NCBI GenBank assembly: GCA_024803745.1
Contig: JANJXV010000037.1
Coordinates: 10,369,001-10,433,000, forward strand
From: Megascapheus bottae
Lineage: Eukaryota > Chordata > Mammalia > Rodentia > Geomyidae
Reading direction: 5' to 3'
Length of the DNA: 64,000 bases
The position numbers were made by a program, and so were the translations under genes. The notes beneath the pieces are model-generated. The model was not told the origin of the DNA. It saw only the letters and a list, made by a program, of their open reading frames with translations, and did not search any database. Positions 33,897 to 47,644 of this stretch are shown piece after piece (position 1 is the stretch's first letter; the number at the start of each line of letters is the position of its first letter).

Positions 33897-34076
33897 TTGA
33901 AATCTAGAGGCTGAGACTTACGATGCCTAATTTTCCTGCTCTGGGACTTCTTGGATTACTCTTGGCCCTTCTGTCTGTCTGTCCGTCTATCTATTCCCAT
34001 CTGCATGACAATTGCTTCCTGTCTTTCTCCCTCAACCAGACATCTCATCCTTCATCTAACAAAGGTGACACTTAGC

Positions 34077-34273
34077 TAGGCGTGGTGGCTCACACTTGTA
34101 ATCCTAGCTACTCAGGAGGCTGAGATCTGAGGATCATGGTTCAAAGCCAGCCCAGGCACTAAAAAGTCTGTGAGACTCTTATCTCTAAATAACCACTAGA
34201 AAACCATAAGTGGCACTTGAGCTGAAGAGCTCAGGGACGGAGTTCAAGTCCCACAACCGACAACAACAACAAA
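34077..34273 (+). mobile_element. SINE B with 16-bp TSD
   Basis: ggcgtggtggctcacacttgtaatcc ... ctcttatctctaaataacc ... gagttcaagtcccacaaccg. Flanks aaaggtgacacttagc (34061-34076) and aaaggcgacacttagc (34274-34289), one mismatch. Confidence 0.9.
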
Positions 34274-34614
34274 AAAGGCGACACTTAGCCCCTCTGCAGA
34301 ACATCAGGAGGTAGAATCAGGGTGGTGAGCTAAGAAAAGACAGGAGAGAGAGGAAGGGACATAAGAGAAGAGAATAAATTTCTCTGTTTGCTAAGTATAT
34401 GTTCAACAGGAAAAATCAAGCCAAAGGTGGGGAATTTTCAGGGGGACACAGATGGAAAGTTTTGTGGGAGAGGAGAGGCCTGGAAAGGTGGTATATTTTG
34501 ATTAAGTCCTTCTGGGGTTCTTAAAGAAACCGAGGTGAGCTGCACTTGTTTGATGAGCTTGTGACGGTTGGAGAGTGAGAGGCTATGATTCGTGATTAGA
34601 TTATAGCTACCTCA

Positions 34615-34935
<321 letters not shown>

Positions 34936-35731
34936 TTACCACATCACAGGATGAGTCAAACCAGGGAAACCGAAGGTCCCAAAGCCATGGGGGAAGGGAA
35001 TAGAGCCAAGCTCTAGAGCCATCTCAGGACCGCTCCCATGTTCCTCCTCTCTCCCTTGCTACTAAGGACAAAGGACATGCACACTTAACCCATCCTGCTC
35101 AGGAGGCAAGAGATCTTCACACGCGTCCACACACCCTGGCTCACGGAAAGTCTCCTGTGTGCACACTAGGCTAAGGGTCAGCCTGGCCTGGTTACCCTGT
35201 TGACTGCATATGACATATACATTCACTCGTAGTCATTCTCAGATGCATGTTAGGGGTCACAGATCCAAGATCACACCCAAAAACAGACACACTGTCATAT
35301 ACACAAACACACATGCTACCCGCCACTATACAGCCAGGTTCCTTTGTGCAGTGTGCATATATGAGTGTCCCGAGTATGTATATGTGAAGATGTATGGCTA
35401 GGCGATGCATGTATGTACATACATGTGCATGTATGTAGTGGGGCTAATTGTGTATGTGCACACAGGGGCTTTAGGCAAATGTAGACACCCCTCTCCCCCA
35501 GAGCCTCATGGAAAAACAAGGGCACCAAAGGCTGGCAAAGACAGAATGTTTGGAGCATCCCAGATTCTCTGTCAAATTTGGGCCCATCATTTATTCTTTC
35601 CTCTCCAAAAACACTCTGAAAACCTGGAGTATTGATGAGATGGGATTTTTGATAGGACTACAAATAAAACATTTCAGCATCAGTGAAGCCATCATAAGAG
35701 CACTGAGTGTTATCCAAAAAAAATTAATAGG

Positions 35732-35928
35732 ATAGGGGCTGGGAGTTTGGCCTAGTAGTAGAGTGCTTCCCTAGCATGCACAAACACCCGAGTTCAATTC
35801 CTCAGTACCACATGCATAGAAAAAAAAGGCAGAAGTGGTGCTGAGGCTCAAGTGGTAGAGCTCTAGCCTGAGAAAGTCCAAGGACCGTACTCAGGCCCTG
35901 AGCTCAAGCCCAGGACTGGCAAAAAAGG
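35732..35928 (+). mobile_element. SINE A with perfect TSD
   Basis: Complete dimeric ID element. A 16-bp duplication aaaaaaaattaatagg lies at 35716-35731 and 35929-35944. Confidence 0.95.
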
Positions 35929-35956
35929 AAAAAAAATTAATAGGCTAAAACCTAGT

Positions 35957-36150
35957 CATTGATGGGTGACACTTGTGATTTTAGGTACACAGGAGGCTTA
36001 GAGCTGGAAGATTACAGTTCCAACCAGCTGAAACAGAAAAGTGCATGAGACTCCAACCAACCAACAAAAAGGCCAGGCCTGGGATGTGGTTCAAGTGGTA
36101 AAGCACCAACCATGAGCAAGAAAGCCTGGACATCTATCAATTAAAATAAA
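35957..36150 (+). mobile_element. Old SINE B
   Basis: gggtgacacttgtgattttagg ... gcatgagactccaaccaacc ... gggatgtggttcaagtggtaaagc, diverged. Confidence 0.65.
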
Positions 36151-36506
36151 TAAATAAGAAATGCTAATGATAAGAGTGATAAAATAAAGCTTAAAGATAC
36201 AAAAAAAAGAAATGCTAATGGAGATGTGGAGGAACAGCAACTCTTACACACTGTTGGTAGGAATACAAGGTTGTGCAGCCACTGCAGAAGTTTAGTAAAA
36301 AGGTTCCTCAAAAAACTAAAACTATAACTACCATATGATCCTCTCATACACTCATTGGCACATATCCAAAAGAATGTACATTGGCATACAATAGAAATAC
36401 CTGCACACCCATGTTTACTGTGGCACTATTCATAATAGCTAAGCTATTGTGAAACAGGTATAGCTGCCCACTAACTGATGAATGAATAAATAAAATGTGG
36501 TATATA

Positions 36507-36737
36507 ACTGGGTACTAATGACTCATACCTATAATCCTAGCTATTCGAGAAGATAAGATCTAAAGAGTATGGTTTGAAGCCAGCCCAGGCATAAAAGTCC
36601 ACAAAACTCCATCTCCAATTAACCAGAAAGAAAAGTTGTGAAGGAGGCATGGCTTAAAGAGTAGAGTTCCAGCTGTGAGCAAAGCTGAGCAAAAGTGTAA
36701 GGGCCTGAGTTCAAGCCCCAGCACGCACTTTTTTAAA
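36507..36737 (+). mobile_element. SINE B inserted in L1
   Basis: actgggtactaatgactcat ... ccataatcctagctattc ... tccatctccaattaacc ... gagttcaagccccagcac. Its tail leads into a TA repeat. Confidence 0.8.
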
Positions 36738-36767
36738 AGATATATATATATATATATATATATATGT
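36738..36767. repeat. (TA)n microsatellite
   Basis: TA run of about 13 units at the SINE tail. Confidence 0.95.
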
Positions 36768-36781
36768 ATTATTACTAGTCA

Positions 36782-36895
36782 ACTGGGTGCCAGTGGCTCA
36801 CGCCTGTAATCCTAGCCAGGAGGCTGAGATTTGAGGATCACAGTTCAAAAAAAAGGGTGGGGGAGGAGTCATCCCAGGTATAAAAGTCAATGAGA

Positions 36896-36926
<31 letters not shown>

Positions 36927-37247
36927 GCCAGTCGTGGGCTTGAGCTCAGGGCCTGAGCACTGTCATTGGATTTTCTCAAGGTTAGAACTCTACCACTCGA
37001 GCCTCAGCACCATTTCTGGCTTTTTTCTATGTATGTGGTACTGAGGAATCGAACCCCGGTCTTCGTACATGCTAGGCAAACACTCTACCACTAGGCCAAA
37101 CTCCCAATCCATCAATAAGACTCTTACCTCCAATTAACCACCAGAAAACCGGAAGTGGTGCTGTGGCTCAGGGGGTAGGGTGGTAGCCTTGAGCTGACCT
37201 CAGGGACATCACCCAGGCCCAGAGTTCAAGTCCCACCACCAATAAAA
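36782..37247 (+). mobile_element. SINE B split by a nested SINE A
   Basis: Left piece 36782-36900 (gtggctcacgcctgtaatcc ... tcaatgagactctt); right piece 37112-37247 (tcttacctccaattaaccacc ... gagttcaagtcccaccacc). Confidence 0.85.
36901..37111 (-). mobile_element. SINE A nested in SINE B nested in L1
   Basis: T26 run on + (poly-A tail) followed by the reverse complement of the full dimer. The TSD is tcaatgagactctt (36887-36900) and tcaataagactctt (37112-37125), one mismatch. Confidence 0.92.
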
Positions 37248-37492
37248 GAAATAATATCACTCAGTCATAAAGTAAAGTAAAGCTCTGTCATCTCTAGCAC
37301 AATGGGTGAAACTAGAGGACATCTTTTTAAGCAAAAGAAGTGAGCATGTTCTCTTTCATATGTGGAAACTAAAAAATACCTTTGGAGAGGATGGGGATGC
37401 TGTGGTAGAAGACAGGTGGATGAACATGACCAATGGACATTGTATGCATGTATGGAAATAACAGAGGGAATCCCACTAATTTGTAGCAATAC

Positions 37493-37732
37493 ATTTTTTG
37501 TTGGTGGTGGTGGTGGTCATGGGGCTTGAACTCGACCTGGGCACTGTCCCTGAGGTCTTCAGCTCAAGGCTATCAGCCTACCCTTGAGCCAAGCCCCACT
37601 TCCTGTTTTCTAGAGGTTAATTGGAAATAAGAGTCTCAGGTCCTTTTGTGCCCAGGCTGGCTTTGAACCTTGATCCTCAGATCTCAGCCTCCTAAGCAGC
37701 TAGGATTACAGGCGTGAGCCACCACGCCTGGC
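37493..37732 (-). mobile_element. SINE B inserted in L1, with TSD
   Basis: Reverse complement of a full SINE B (gcctggctgt end at the head; ggtggtggtgg in the tail). An 11-bp perfect duplication tgtagcaatac lies at 37482-37492 and 37733-37743. Confidence 0.92.
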
Positions 37733-37950
37733 TGTAGCAATACTTTTTGAAGAAAGCACTGAATGTAAAGTGAGCCAAATCTCACCTCTGCCCAGCTCCC
37801 TAATACATACCTCCTCTCAAATCCATGCCCAACACTCAATACCAGAGTCCCACAGACATGCGTCGCCATTGGCAGAGACGCTTGCCCATGCTGCCCTCAA
37901 TAGCACAGCCAGGCATCTGTGTGGTGCATGGTGTGTGGTGTGCCGGTTCA

Positions 37951-39291
<1,341 letters not shown>

Positions 39292-39404
39292 CTACCCCAG
39301 CAAGAAACACTCCGGGGGCTGGAGGTGTGGCTTCGGCCAATGAGCAACATCATCAGATACCAAGTTTGGGTCCAGTCTTGGGGGAAGAGGGAGGTGTTCA
39401 TTCC

Positions 39405-39835
39405 AACTAGGTAAGATGATTCATACCAGCTAACCTTGAGTGATAGAAATAGGAGGATTGTGGGGCCGGGAGTTTGGCCTAGTGGTTAAAGTGCTTGCCT
39501 AGCATGCACAAAGACCCGGGTTCAATTCCTCAGTACCACATACACAGGGGGAAAAAAAGCCAGAATTGGTGCTGTGGCTCAAGTGGTAGAGCTCTAGCCT
39601 TGAGAAAGCCCAAGGACAATGCTCAGGCCCTGAGTTCAAGCCCAGGACTGGCAAAAAAATAAAATAAAAAAAAAGAAATAGGAGGATTGTAGTTGGAGGC
39701 CCAGTGGATAAAAAGTGAAGAACATGAAAAGCCAGCTGTAGTGGCACATGCCTGTACTCCAAGTTATTCAAACAAGAAGTGAAGGTAAGAAGATCATAAG
39801 GAAAAGAGTTCAAATCCCAGACCAAAAAAAGAGAA
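39405..39835 (+). mobile_element. Old B1-B1-type composite SINE carrying a young SINE A
   Basis: Left remnant (gatgattcataccagctaacc ... gatagaaataggaggattg) and right remnant (gccagctgtagtggcacatgcc ... gagttcaaatccc) flank the SINE A at 39463. Confidence 0.5.
39463..39673 (+). mobile_element. SINE A, 'TTAAAG' subtype, 17-bp TSD
   Basis: gggccgggagtttggcctagtggttaaagtg ... caggactggc + A-rich tail. A perfect 17-bp duplication agaaataggaggattgt lies at 39446-39462 and 39674-39690. Confidence 0.96.
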
Positions 39836-40068
39836 AAAAAAATCTCTCCAAATCCCCTCCTGTGCACCCAGGCTGCCCCAGATGCCTGATGCTGGGTACA
39901 CACTGAGCCCCTGAGCATTGCACACACCCTCCCCGGCCAAGCTTCAGACCCCTCCATGAGCCCAAGTAGGACTCTAGCTCCTAGGCCCTTCCCAGCAGGT
40001 CTGAGCAACCGCCAAGTTGAGCTGGGCAAGACTGAGCTGACATTTCCTTGCTAAGAATTCTGGGACAG

Positions 40069-40858
<790 letters not shown>

Positions 40859-41437
40859 CTACTGACAGGCTGAACTCAGGAGACTGCACACCACAGATCC
40901 AGATCGCTGATCCTTAACCTCTGATCTTTAAGTTAGGACCTCTAAGATATTCCTCACAAAGTTAGAGATTTCACTATCTCCATGCCTTTCTTCTCCTCTT
41001 TCCAACACTAAGAACCCAGGCCAAGGAGGGCTGAGCCATGGTAGACAAAAGCCACTGATCAAACCAAGCCAAGAATCTGGCAGAGATCCAGGCCTGCCAT
41101 GAGAGCCCCAGGGAAGAGCATCAGCTCAACTCCCTAGGACTGGAGTCCCTTAACCTGGGCTTATGCCAGCTTCAGAAGCACAGGAAAAAAGGACTTCCCC
41201 AGAATCTCTATTAGCCTCTCCAGCCAATAAGATTGCCATCTTTCTTCCCAACTGGCTGCTCACAAGAGAAGAAGTCAGGACCCAATAACCTCTCCCCACT
41301 GACACTACCTAAACATGTTCATATTCTCGGGGTGACAGGAAGGCCTGCGTCTACTATGTCCATCTCCCCCACCACAGAAAAGGAAAGAATTGGAGTTATT
41401 GTGTTTTGGCAGGAATGTCAGCATAGAAACTAGCAAT

Positions 41438-41668
41438 GGGCTGGACACTGGAGGCTCGTACCTAGAATCCTAGCTACTCAGGAAGCTATGAGAATCATGG
41501 TTTACAATCAGTCCAGACAGAAAAAGTTATGAGATTCTTATTTCCAATTAGTCACTTAAAAAGCCCCAAAGTGGAGCTGCAGCTCAAGTGGTAAAGTGCC
41601 AACCTTGAGCAAGAAAAAAAATCTTAGGGACAGCACCTAAGCCCTGAATTTAAGCCCCAGTACCATCA
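41438..41668 (+). mobile_element. SINE B
   Basis: gctggacactggaggctcgtacctagaatcc ... ttcttatttccaattagtc ... gcagctcaagtggtaaagtgcc ... taagccccagtacc. Confidence 0.82.
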
Positions 41669-41790
41669 CACACAGACACATGCGAGTGTGCTAGCACACA
41701 CACACAGAGGCGGGGTAGGGGAGGAGAAGAAGGAGGAGAATAAAGAGAAGGAAGAGGAAGAGGAGAAGGAAAAGAAGAGAAAACCAGCAA
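41669..41790. repeat. CA repeat followed by GGA/GAA purine tract
   Basis: cacacacagacacatg ... cacacacacaca then gaggagaagaaggagg-type repeats. Confidence 0.85.
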
Positions 41791-42138
41791 TGGACATCTT
41801 AGAACTAAGTCCACAGTTCAATCCATTTCATAGCAATGTAAAAACTTTTTTGTGTCTGATGACTGGGGCTTGAACTCAGAGCCCTAAGCTCTTTGTAGAA
41901 TTTTTTGTTCACACCCGAAACTCTACTCTTAAATGAAACACTTTCAATCAAGTTAGAAAATTAGCTCAAGGTGAATTCTACCATGAGTTGAACTGGCCAG
42001 CTGGTCAGGGGTGCTCAAGGACTTGGGTCGGGAGAAATCAGCACCATGGAGAGTGGTCAGAGTGACTAATCAGAATTCCCAGCCACTCCCTCTCCCAGGG
42101 ACTCAGTCTCCCCATACCTGCCCCTTAGGCATACTCAC

Positions 42139-42182
42139 ATGGCCCATTCCAGCTTTTCATTCTTGATGGAGTTATACAGGGT
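42139..42182 (-). CDS. PSD2: PSD2 44-nt exon: Sec7 domain helix
   Basis: Acceptor ctctcccag, donor AT|gtgagt. It encodes TLYNSIKNEKLEWA plus two bases of Ile. It follows DLLKTLY and precedes IDEDELRKS, matching the C-terminal Sec7 region of the EFA6 family. Short exon, but phase and splice sites are unambiguous. Confidence 0.95.
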
Positions 42183-42374
42183 CTGGGAGAGGGGGACAGA
42201 GTGAGGAATTCAGTCCGAGATTCAAAGAACTCTCCACTACCTCAGTAAGGTGTAGTAAGGGAGCATCGTTCCCTTACAGCTAATGGGGCAAAGTGATTCA
42301 TACTGGTTGATTTGATGGATAAATGAGTGGATGGCCGAATGTATGGATGAATGATATTGTCATTTATTGTCTGC

Positions 42375-42487
42375 CCCCACCCCAGGAGACTAAACTTCAT
42401 AAGGCCAAGAGTTGTCTGTCACGTTTGCCACTGAATCTCCAATGTACGGTCTAGAACTCAGCGTACTGTAAATTCTCACTAGGGTGA
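42375..42487 (+). mobile_element. L2/MIR-type 3'-end remnant
   Basis: gagactaaacttcataaggccaagag ... gccactgaatctcc ... tagaactcagcgtac ... gtgaatgg, resembling the 'agctccatgagggcagg ... tgaatgaatg' tail. It runs into the (GGAT)n. Confidence 0.4.
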
Positions 42488-42545
42488 ATGGATGGTTGAA
42501 AGGAAGGATGGATGGATGGGTGGATGGATGGATGGATGGATGATA
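42488..42545. repeat. (GGAT)n microsatellite
   Basis: About 12 tandem ggat/gggt units. Confidence 0.93.
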
Positions 42546-43301
42546 GATAAGAGGTGGGTGAATCAGTGATTTATGAGTGTTTTGAGGTAAATGTACAAGT
42601 GATGGAGGAATGTGTAGGTATTTGAGTAAGAAAGTTATTAAGAGTTTTCTCCTGAGAATGCATGCAAATGAAAATGAGTGAATGAAATAATAATAGGTAG
42701 GAAATTAGTAAATGGCAAGACGTGAATAGATGGGTGATGATTTGATCTCTTGAGTATGTTTGTAAAAGTGCTTCTGGATGGTGGGGAAAGTAATTATAGC
42801 AAGAAAAGAGATGAGATCACATTCTCTTTTTCAACTTTATTTTTAATTGCCACATAATAAAAATTTATCTCTAGACTCAATTCAATTCCCCTCCTGGCAC
42901 CATCATGTTGTTAAGATCAACTATCTAAAAATGAATTAATGATCTTCCCCCTCCAAAGATATTTTGTTCTCTTCTTTCTCCAAGGTGTAGAACTGACAAA
43001 GTTGGAAAAGCCAGAACTCTACTCTGGCCTTCCAACGAAACTTTGTTTCCTTTAATACCTGATGATATCAGAGGGATGAATGGTGGTGATGGTGGTGGTA
43101 AAGGTAAAGGAGGTGGTTATGAGGGACAGCTGTGACATTGGTAGCAGTGATGATGATTACTGTGAAGACAATGGTGACAACTGGGGCATCTAACACCAAT
43201 GTCACAAAGCCTCAGGACAGTCAACTATTAAGCTAGATGGTCTCTGACTCTACCCCAAGGTCCTGGTAGTCTTGCCCCCAGCTTAAGAGCCTGGAACATT
43301 A

Positions 43302-43493
<192 letters not shown>

Positions 43494-43734
43494 TTAGAGT
43501 CTGGAAGGAGTCTGGGATGGTCTTCACACCCTGCCCTGCCCATTCAGAGGAAATAAGGCAGCATCAAAAACAGTAATAAGAGGAAAACGCTCTGAATCTT
43601 CCTTTGTCTTTAAGAGTTTTCAGAACTCTCCTACACATTCAAGATGCTACCTAATTGTCAAGCATCAGTGAAAGGTTAGGGTTCTCTTCGAACCCAGATA
43701 CAAGAGCCACTAGAGTGGATGACATTTGCCAGCT

Positions 43735-43995
43735 GCCTGCTTTCTTCCAGACCTTGTGCATGACATGCATTATCTTATTTCCTTCTCCCCACAGGGTTAG
43801 GAAACAGGGTGCAGTGGGGTGACTGATGTGCCTATGATCACACAGCAAGGACGTGGAAAGGCCAAGTGTGTCTGGTGTCAAAGTCCACACGCTCACCCGC
43901 TTCTCCAGGGTTAACTCTCCCAAGGTCACTCAGCACCAGGACTTGAACCCAGACCTCTCGGTTCCTGAGCCGAAGCTCTGTGTATTCTGCCACAA
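43735..43995 (-). mobile_element. MIR-like remnant(s)
   Basis: The + strand has ttatcttatttcc ... atcacacagcaagga and, further on, cccaaggtcactcagcac ... aggacttgaacccaga, typical of antisense MIR. Possibly two elements. Confidence 0.5.
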
Positions 43996-44252
43996 CCGCC
44001 TCACCCTCTCACCTGCACAGAAGGGCAGCAAGACCTCCAAGAGGTAAAATCAAGGAGAGTTTGGTCTGATGAAACCAAATATCAGTTTCCAGCAACACAT
44101 AGGGTGCCCCACGCTGTACTGAGCTCACAGAAAGAAAAACCTTCACCCCTGGAAGCACCAAGAACTGTGGTCCCAAATTTTGCCCTTTGATTAACCACTG
44201 AGTAGTGGAAGAGCCTGAAGCCTCCAAACCCATGACCCGGGAGTCACACTTT

Positions 44253-44469
44253 CCCTTTTTTCTTTTCTTTTCTTTTTTTTTGGCAAGTCCTGGGTCTTGA
44301 ACTCAGGGCCTGCACACTGTCCTTGGGCTTTCTCAAGGCTAGTGCTCTACTACTTGAGCCACAGTACCATTTCTGGCTTTTTCTGTGTATGTGGTACCAA
44401 AAAATCAAACCCAGGGCTTCATGCATGCTAGCAAGCACACTAACACTAGGTGACGCTCCTGGCCCCTGA
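44253..44469 (-). mobile_element. SINE A with TSD
   Basis: Reverse complement of the dimer after a T-rich tail. A perfect 12-bp duplication gagtcacacttt lies at 44241-44252 and 44470-44481. Confidence 0.93.
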
Positions 44470-44705
44470 GAGTCACACTTTGAGATTCTCCTGATTCCTC
44501 ACATGTAAGGCAGCACTAGCTGGCCCTCCTCTTTGGGACATTTTGTGAATTGGGGTTTGCCACGGGCAGTATTCCCTCAATTTAACTGCAGAATCCTGGT
44601 ATCTCATAAGATAGAAGTAAGTAGTCTTTCAAAAATAAATGAAGGAATAAATAAATAATATACATGTGTAAATAAACAAATGTGTGTACATGCCTACAGA
44701 CACAC

Positions 44706-44803
44706 ATTATTTTTTGCCAGTATCAGGGTTTGAACTCAGGGTCTTGCATTTGATTAGTTTGCTTACTTGGCTGGCACTCTACCATGTGAATTATAACTCC
44801 AAT
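44706..44803 (-). mobile_element. Old ID-like monomer
   Basis: + strand ttgccagtatcagggtttgaactcagggtc ... ggcactctaccatgtgaattataactcc, the antisense look of an ID right unit. Confidence 0.6.
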
Positions 44804-44818
44804 CCAGCTCAAAAAAAG

Positions 44819-45056
44819 CATTTTTTTGTGCCAATACTGAGGCTTGAACTCAGAGCCTGGGTGCTGTCCCTGAATTTCTATGCTTAAGGTAGCACTCTGC
44901 CATTTGAGCCATAGCTCCACTTCTAATTTTGTGTGTGTGCACTAATTGGAGAAAAGGATCTCAAAGACTCTTCTGCCTGGGCTGATTTCAAGCCATGATC
45001 CTCAGATCCCAGCCTTCTGAGAAGCTATGATTACAGATATGAACCACTGGTGCCCA
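44819..45056 (-). mobile_element. SINE B
   Basis: Reverse complement of SINE B (ggctgatttcaagccatgatcctcagatcccagcc). The segment ccagctcaaaaaaag occurs at 44804-44818 and 45054-45068; part of this may be the element's own end. Confidence 0.85.
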
Positions 45057-45249
45057 GCTCAAAAAAAGAATATCCTAATCAAATAAATTGATTTATACAT
45101 TCTAGAGTTTGGGGATTCTGCAAGAAGAGAATTTCATGTTCAGATCCTCAAATTCATTGATGTTGATATCATTTTAGCAAAGGCATTCTGTTAATATTGT
45201 GTAGGATATCTACACACCACAGAAATTATTTAGGAAAACAATGATGTAG

Positions 45250-45345
45250 GTAGGCGCTTTTTTGGTGGACATAGTAAGGATTGAATTTACACCCTTATTC
45301 TTGCTAACCAAGTGCTCTACTACTCGTGCCATGCCTCTGGTCCCT
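45250..45345 (-). mobile_element. Old ID-like monomer
   Basis: + strand ggattgaatttacaccctt ... aagtgctctactactcgtgcc, an antisense ID unit, diverged. Confidence 0.5.
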
Positions 45346-45364
45346 TTTTGCATTGACTACTTTT

Positions 45365-45564
45365 TTTTTTTTTTTTTTGCCAGTCCTGGGCTTGGGCTCA
45401 GGGCCTGAGCCCTGTCGTTGGACTTTCTCAAGGCTAGCACTCTACCACTTGAGCCTCAGCACCACTTCCGGCTTTTTGCTATGTATGTGGTGCTGAGGAA
45501 TCGAACCCAGATCTTCATGCATGCTAGGCAAGCACTCTACCACTAGGCCAAACTCCCGGCCCCA
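45365..45564 (-). mobile_element. SINE A with perfect TSD
   Basis: Poly-T then reverse complement of the full dimer, ending ccaaactcccggcccca. A 16-bp duplication tgcattgactactttt lies at 45349-45364 and 45565-45580. Confidence 0.95.
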
Positions 45565-45580
45565 TGCATTGACTACTTTT

Positions 45581-45845
45581 GAATTAGGGTCTCACTTTAT
45601 GCGTGAACTAGCCAAAGCTATGATCCTCCCATTTGTGTCTCTTCATGGCCCTTTGATGATCGGTGCTGCCATTGCTTCCAACAATTGTGCTTACCAGAAA
45701 GCTGGCATAATAAACATGAGCCACTGCACTTAGCCATTGGTTGAGATGGAGTCTCATAAACTTCTTTTTGCATGGGCTGGCTTTAAACTGAAGTCCCTTG
45801 ATAACTACCACCGAAGTAGCGAGGATTACAGACTAGAGCTGCTGC
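45581..45845 (-). mobile_element. Old B1-like remnants
   Basis: Two antisense B1-like heads (aactagccaaagctatgatcctcc ... gagccactgcac; then ggctggctttaaactgaag ... gcgaggattacag). Probably the rest of an old B1-B1-ID unit with the ID piece at 45250. Confidence 0.5.
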
Positions 45846-45971
45846 AGGACTAGAAAACCTTAAAAGACTTGTAACAAGTAAAAGTAAGGATTAAATCAGT
45901 AATTTAAAACTTCACAGGGAAAAGTCAAAGACAGATGATGTCTTTGGTGAATTTTAACGAACATTTAAAGA

Positions 45972-46232
45972 AGCCAGACATAGTGACTCATGCTTAGGAA
46001 ACAGATCAGGAGGCTTACAGTTCAAGGCCAGACATGGCAAAAGTTGATAAGACCCTCATCTCAGCTAATAAAATGTTAGGCACAGTAGCATGCACTTGTC
46101 ATACCAGTTACTCAGGAAACAAATAAAAGGATTATGGTTCAGGTCAATCCTAACTTAAACATAAGATCCTATCTCAAAAATAACTAAAGCAAACGCCCAG
46201 GCCCACAATTCAAGTCCCACAACCAAAAAAAA
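45972..46232 (+). mobile_element. Old B1-B1 composite SINE
   Basis: gccagacatagtgactcatgc ... then ggcacagtagcatgcacttgtc ... aagatcctatctc and a right end (aattcaagtcccacaacc). Two B1-like units in tandem. Confidence 0.6.
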
Positions 46233-46242
46233 CCACTAAAGC

Positions 46243-46682
46243 AGCCCCGCGTAGCTGCAGCTCAGGCCTGTAATCCTAGCTACTTAGGAGGCTGAGATCT
46301 GAGGATTGTAGTTCAAAGCTAGCCCAGGCACTAAAAAATGTGACACTTGGGGCCAGGAGTTTGGCCTAGTGGTAGAGTGCTTGCCTAGCTTGCACAAAGA
46401 CCCGGGTTCGATTCCTCAGTAACATATACATAGAAAAAAAAAAAAGCCAGAAGTGGTGCTGAGGCTCATGTGATAGAGCTCTAGCCTTTGAGAAAGTCCA
46501 AGGACAGTGCTCAAGTCCTGAGCTCAAACCCAGGACTGGCCAAAAAAAAAAGGAATGTGAGACTCTTATCTCCAATTAACCACTAGAAAATGGGAAGTGG
46601 GGCCTTGGCTCAAGGGATAGGCCTTGATCTGAAGAGCTCAGGGACAGCACCCAGACTAACAATTCAAGCCCCATGACACACA
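46243..46682 (+). mobile_element. SINE B split by a nested SINE A
   Basis: Left piece gcagctcaggcctgtaatcctagc ... cccaggcactaaaaaatgtga; right piece gagactcttatctccaattaacc ... caattcaagccccatgac. SINE A sits between. Confidence 0.87.
46349..46552 (+). mobile_element. SINE A nested in SINE B
   Basis: ggccaggagtttggcctagtggtagagtg ... cccaggactggcc. Short imperfect duplication around aatgtga (46337-46343 and 46554-46560). Confidence 0.9.
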
Positions 46683-46712
46683 AAATAATAATAATAATAA
46701 TAATAATAATAA
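46683..46712. repeat. (AAT)n microsatellite
   Basis: Ten AAT units at a SINE tail. Confidence 0.93.
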
Positions 46713-46720
46713 CTAAAGCA

Positions 46721-46948
46721 GCTGGGTGCTGGTGGCTCACACCTATGGCCCTAGCTACTCAGGAGTCTAAGATCTGAGAATCTTGGTTCAAGGACATCAT
46801 GGCCAAAAAGTCTGCAGACTCTTATCTCCAGTTTACCATCAGAAAACTGGAAGTGGAGTAGTAGCTCAAAGTGGTAGAGTGCTAGCCTTGAGCAAAAAAG
46901 TACAAGGACAGTACCCAGGATCTGAGTTCGAGCCCTGTGAATAACAAA
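46721..46948 (+). mobile_element. SINE B
   Basis: gctgggtgctggtggctcacacctatggccc ... agactcttatctccagttta ... gagttcgagccctgtg, with a TAGA-type tail repeat to about 46990. Confidence 0.88.
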
Positions 46949-47005
46949 ATCTATAAATAGGTAGTAGATAGATAGATAAATAGATAACACAAAAAGAATT
47001 ATGAG

Positions 47006-47200
47006 GGCCAAGATTTTGGCCTAGTGGTAGAGTGTTTGCCTAGCATGCATAGAGACCCAGGTTTGATTCCTTGATACCACACACATAGAAAAAAGCCAGA
47101 AGTGGTACTGTGGCTCAAGTGGTTAGAGTGCTAAGCTTGAGAAAGCCCAAGGACAGTGCTCAGGCTCTGAGTTCAAGCCCAAGGACTAGAAAATTTTAAA
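47006..47200 (+). mobile_element. SINE A with 17-bp TSD
   Basis: Full dimer. The perfect duplication acaaaaagaattatgag lies at 46989-47005 and 47201-47217. Confidence 0.95.
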
Positions 47201-47216
47201 ACAAAAAGAATTATGA

Positions 47217-47300
47217 GTATCATTCAAGTGATAGAGTACCTTCCTAACAAGCCCAAGGCTCTGACTTCAAACTTTAGTACCACCAAAACATTTTAAGAAA
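47217..47300 (+). mobile_element. Old ID-like monomer
   Basis: tcattcaagtgatagagtaccttcctaacaagc ... gacttcaaactttagtacc. Confidence 0.5.
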
Positions 47301-47448
47301 AATTAACACCAATCCTTTCAAAATCTTCTTTAAAAAAATGTAAGAGGAAGGACTGCTTTCCAACTCACTCCACAAGGACAGCAATGCTAGACAAAAATAT
47401 CACAAGGGAAGAAAATTGTAGGTCACTAAATGTAAAATATCCCTTTAA

Positions 47449-47630
47449 GGGCTGGGAGCATAGTCTAGTAGTAGAGTGCTCATCTAGCATGCACAAAGCC
47501 CTGGGTTCAATTCCTTGGTACCACATACACAGAAAAAAGCTGGAAGTGGTGCTGGGGCTCCAGTGGTAGAGTGCTAACCCAAAATCAGTACCCAGGCCCT
47601 GAGTTCAAGTCCCAAGAATGGCCAAAAAAA
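47449..47630 (+). mobile_element. SINE A
   Basis: gggctgggagcatagtctagtagtagagtg ... gagttcaagtcccaagaatggcc + A-rich tail. Confidence 0.9.
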
Positions 47631-47644
47631 AAAATACCATCAAA

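Larger units (their letters stand above)
36205..37770 (+). mobile_element. L1 3'-end fragment split by several SINEs
   Basis: Pieces at 36205-36506, 37248-37492 and 37744-37770. They carry L1 ORF2/3' signatures: aggttcctcaaaaaactaaa, actaccatatgatcc, tggcactattcataatagc, then actcagtcataaag, aaactagaggacatc and ttctctttcatatgtgg. Reading frames are destroyed. Confidence 0.75.
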
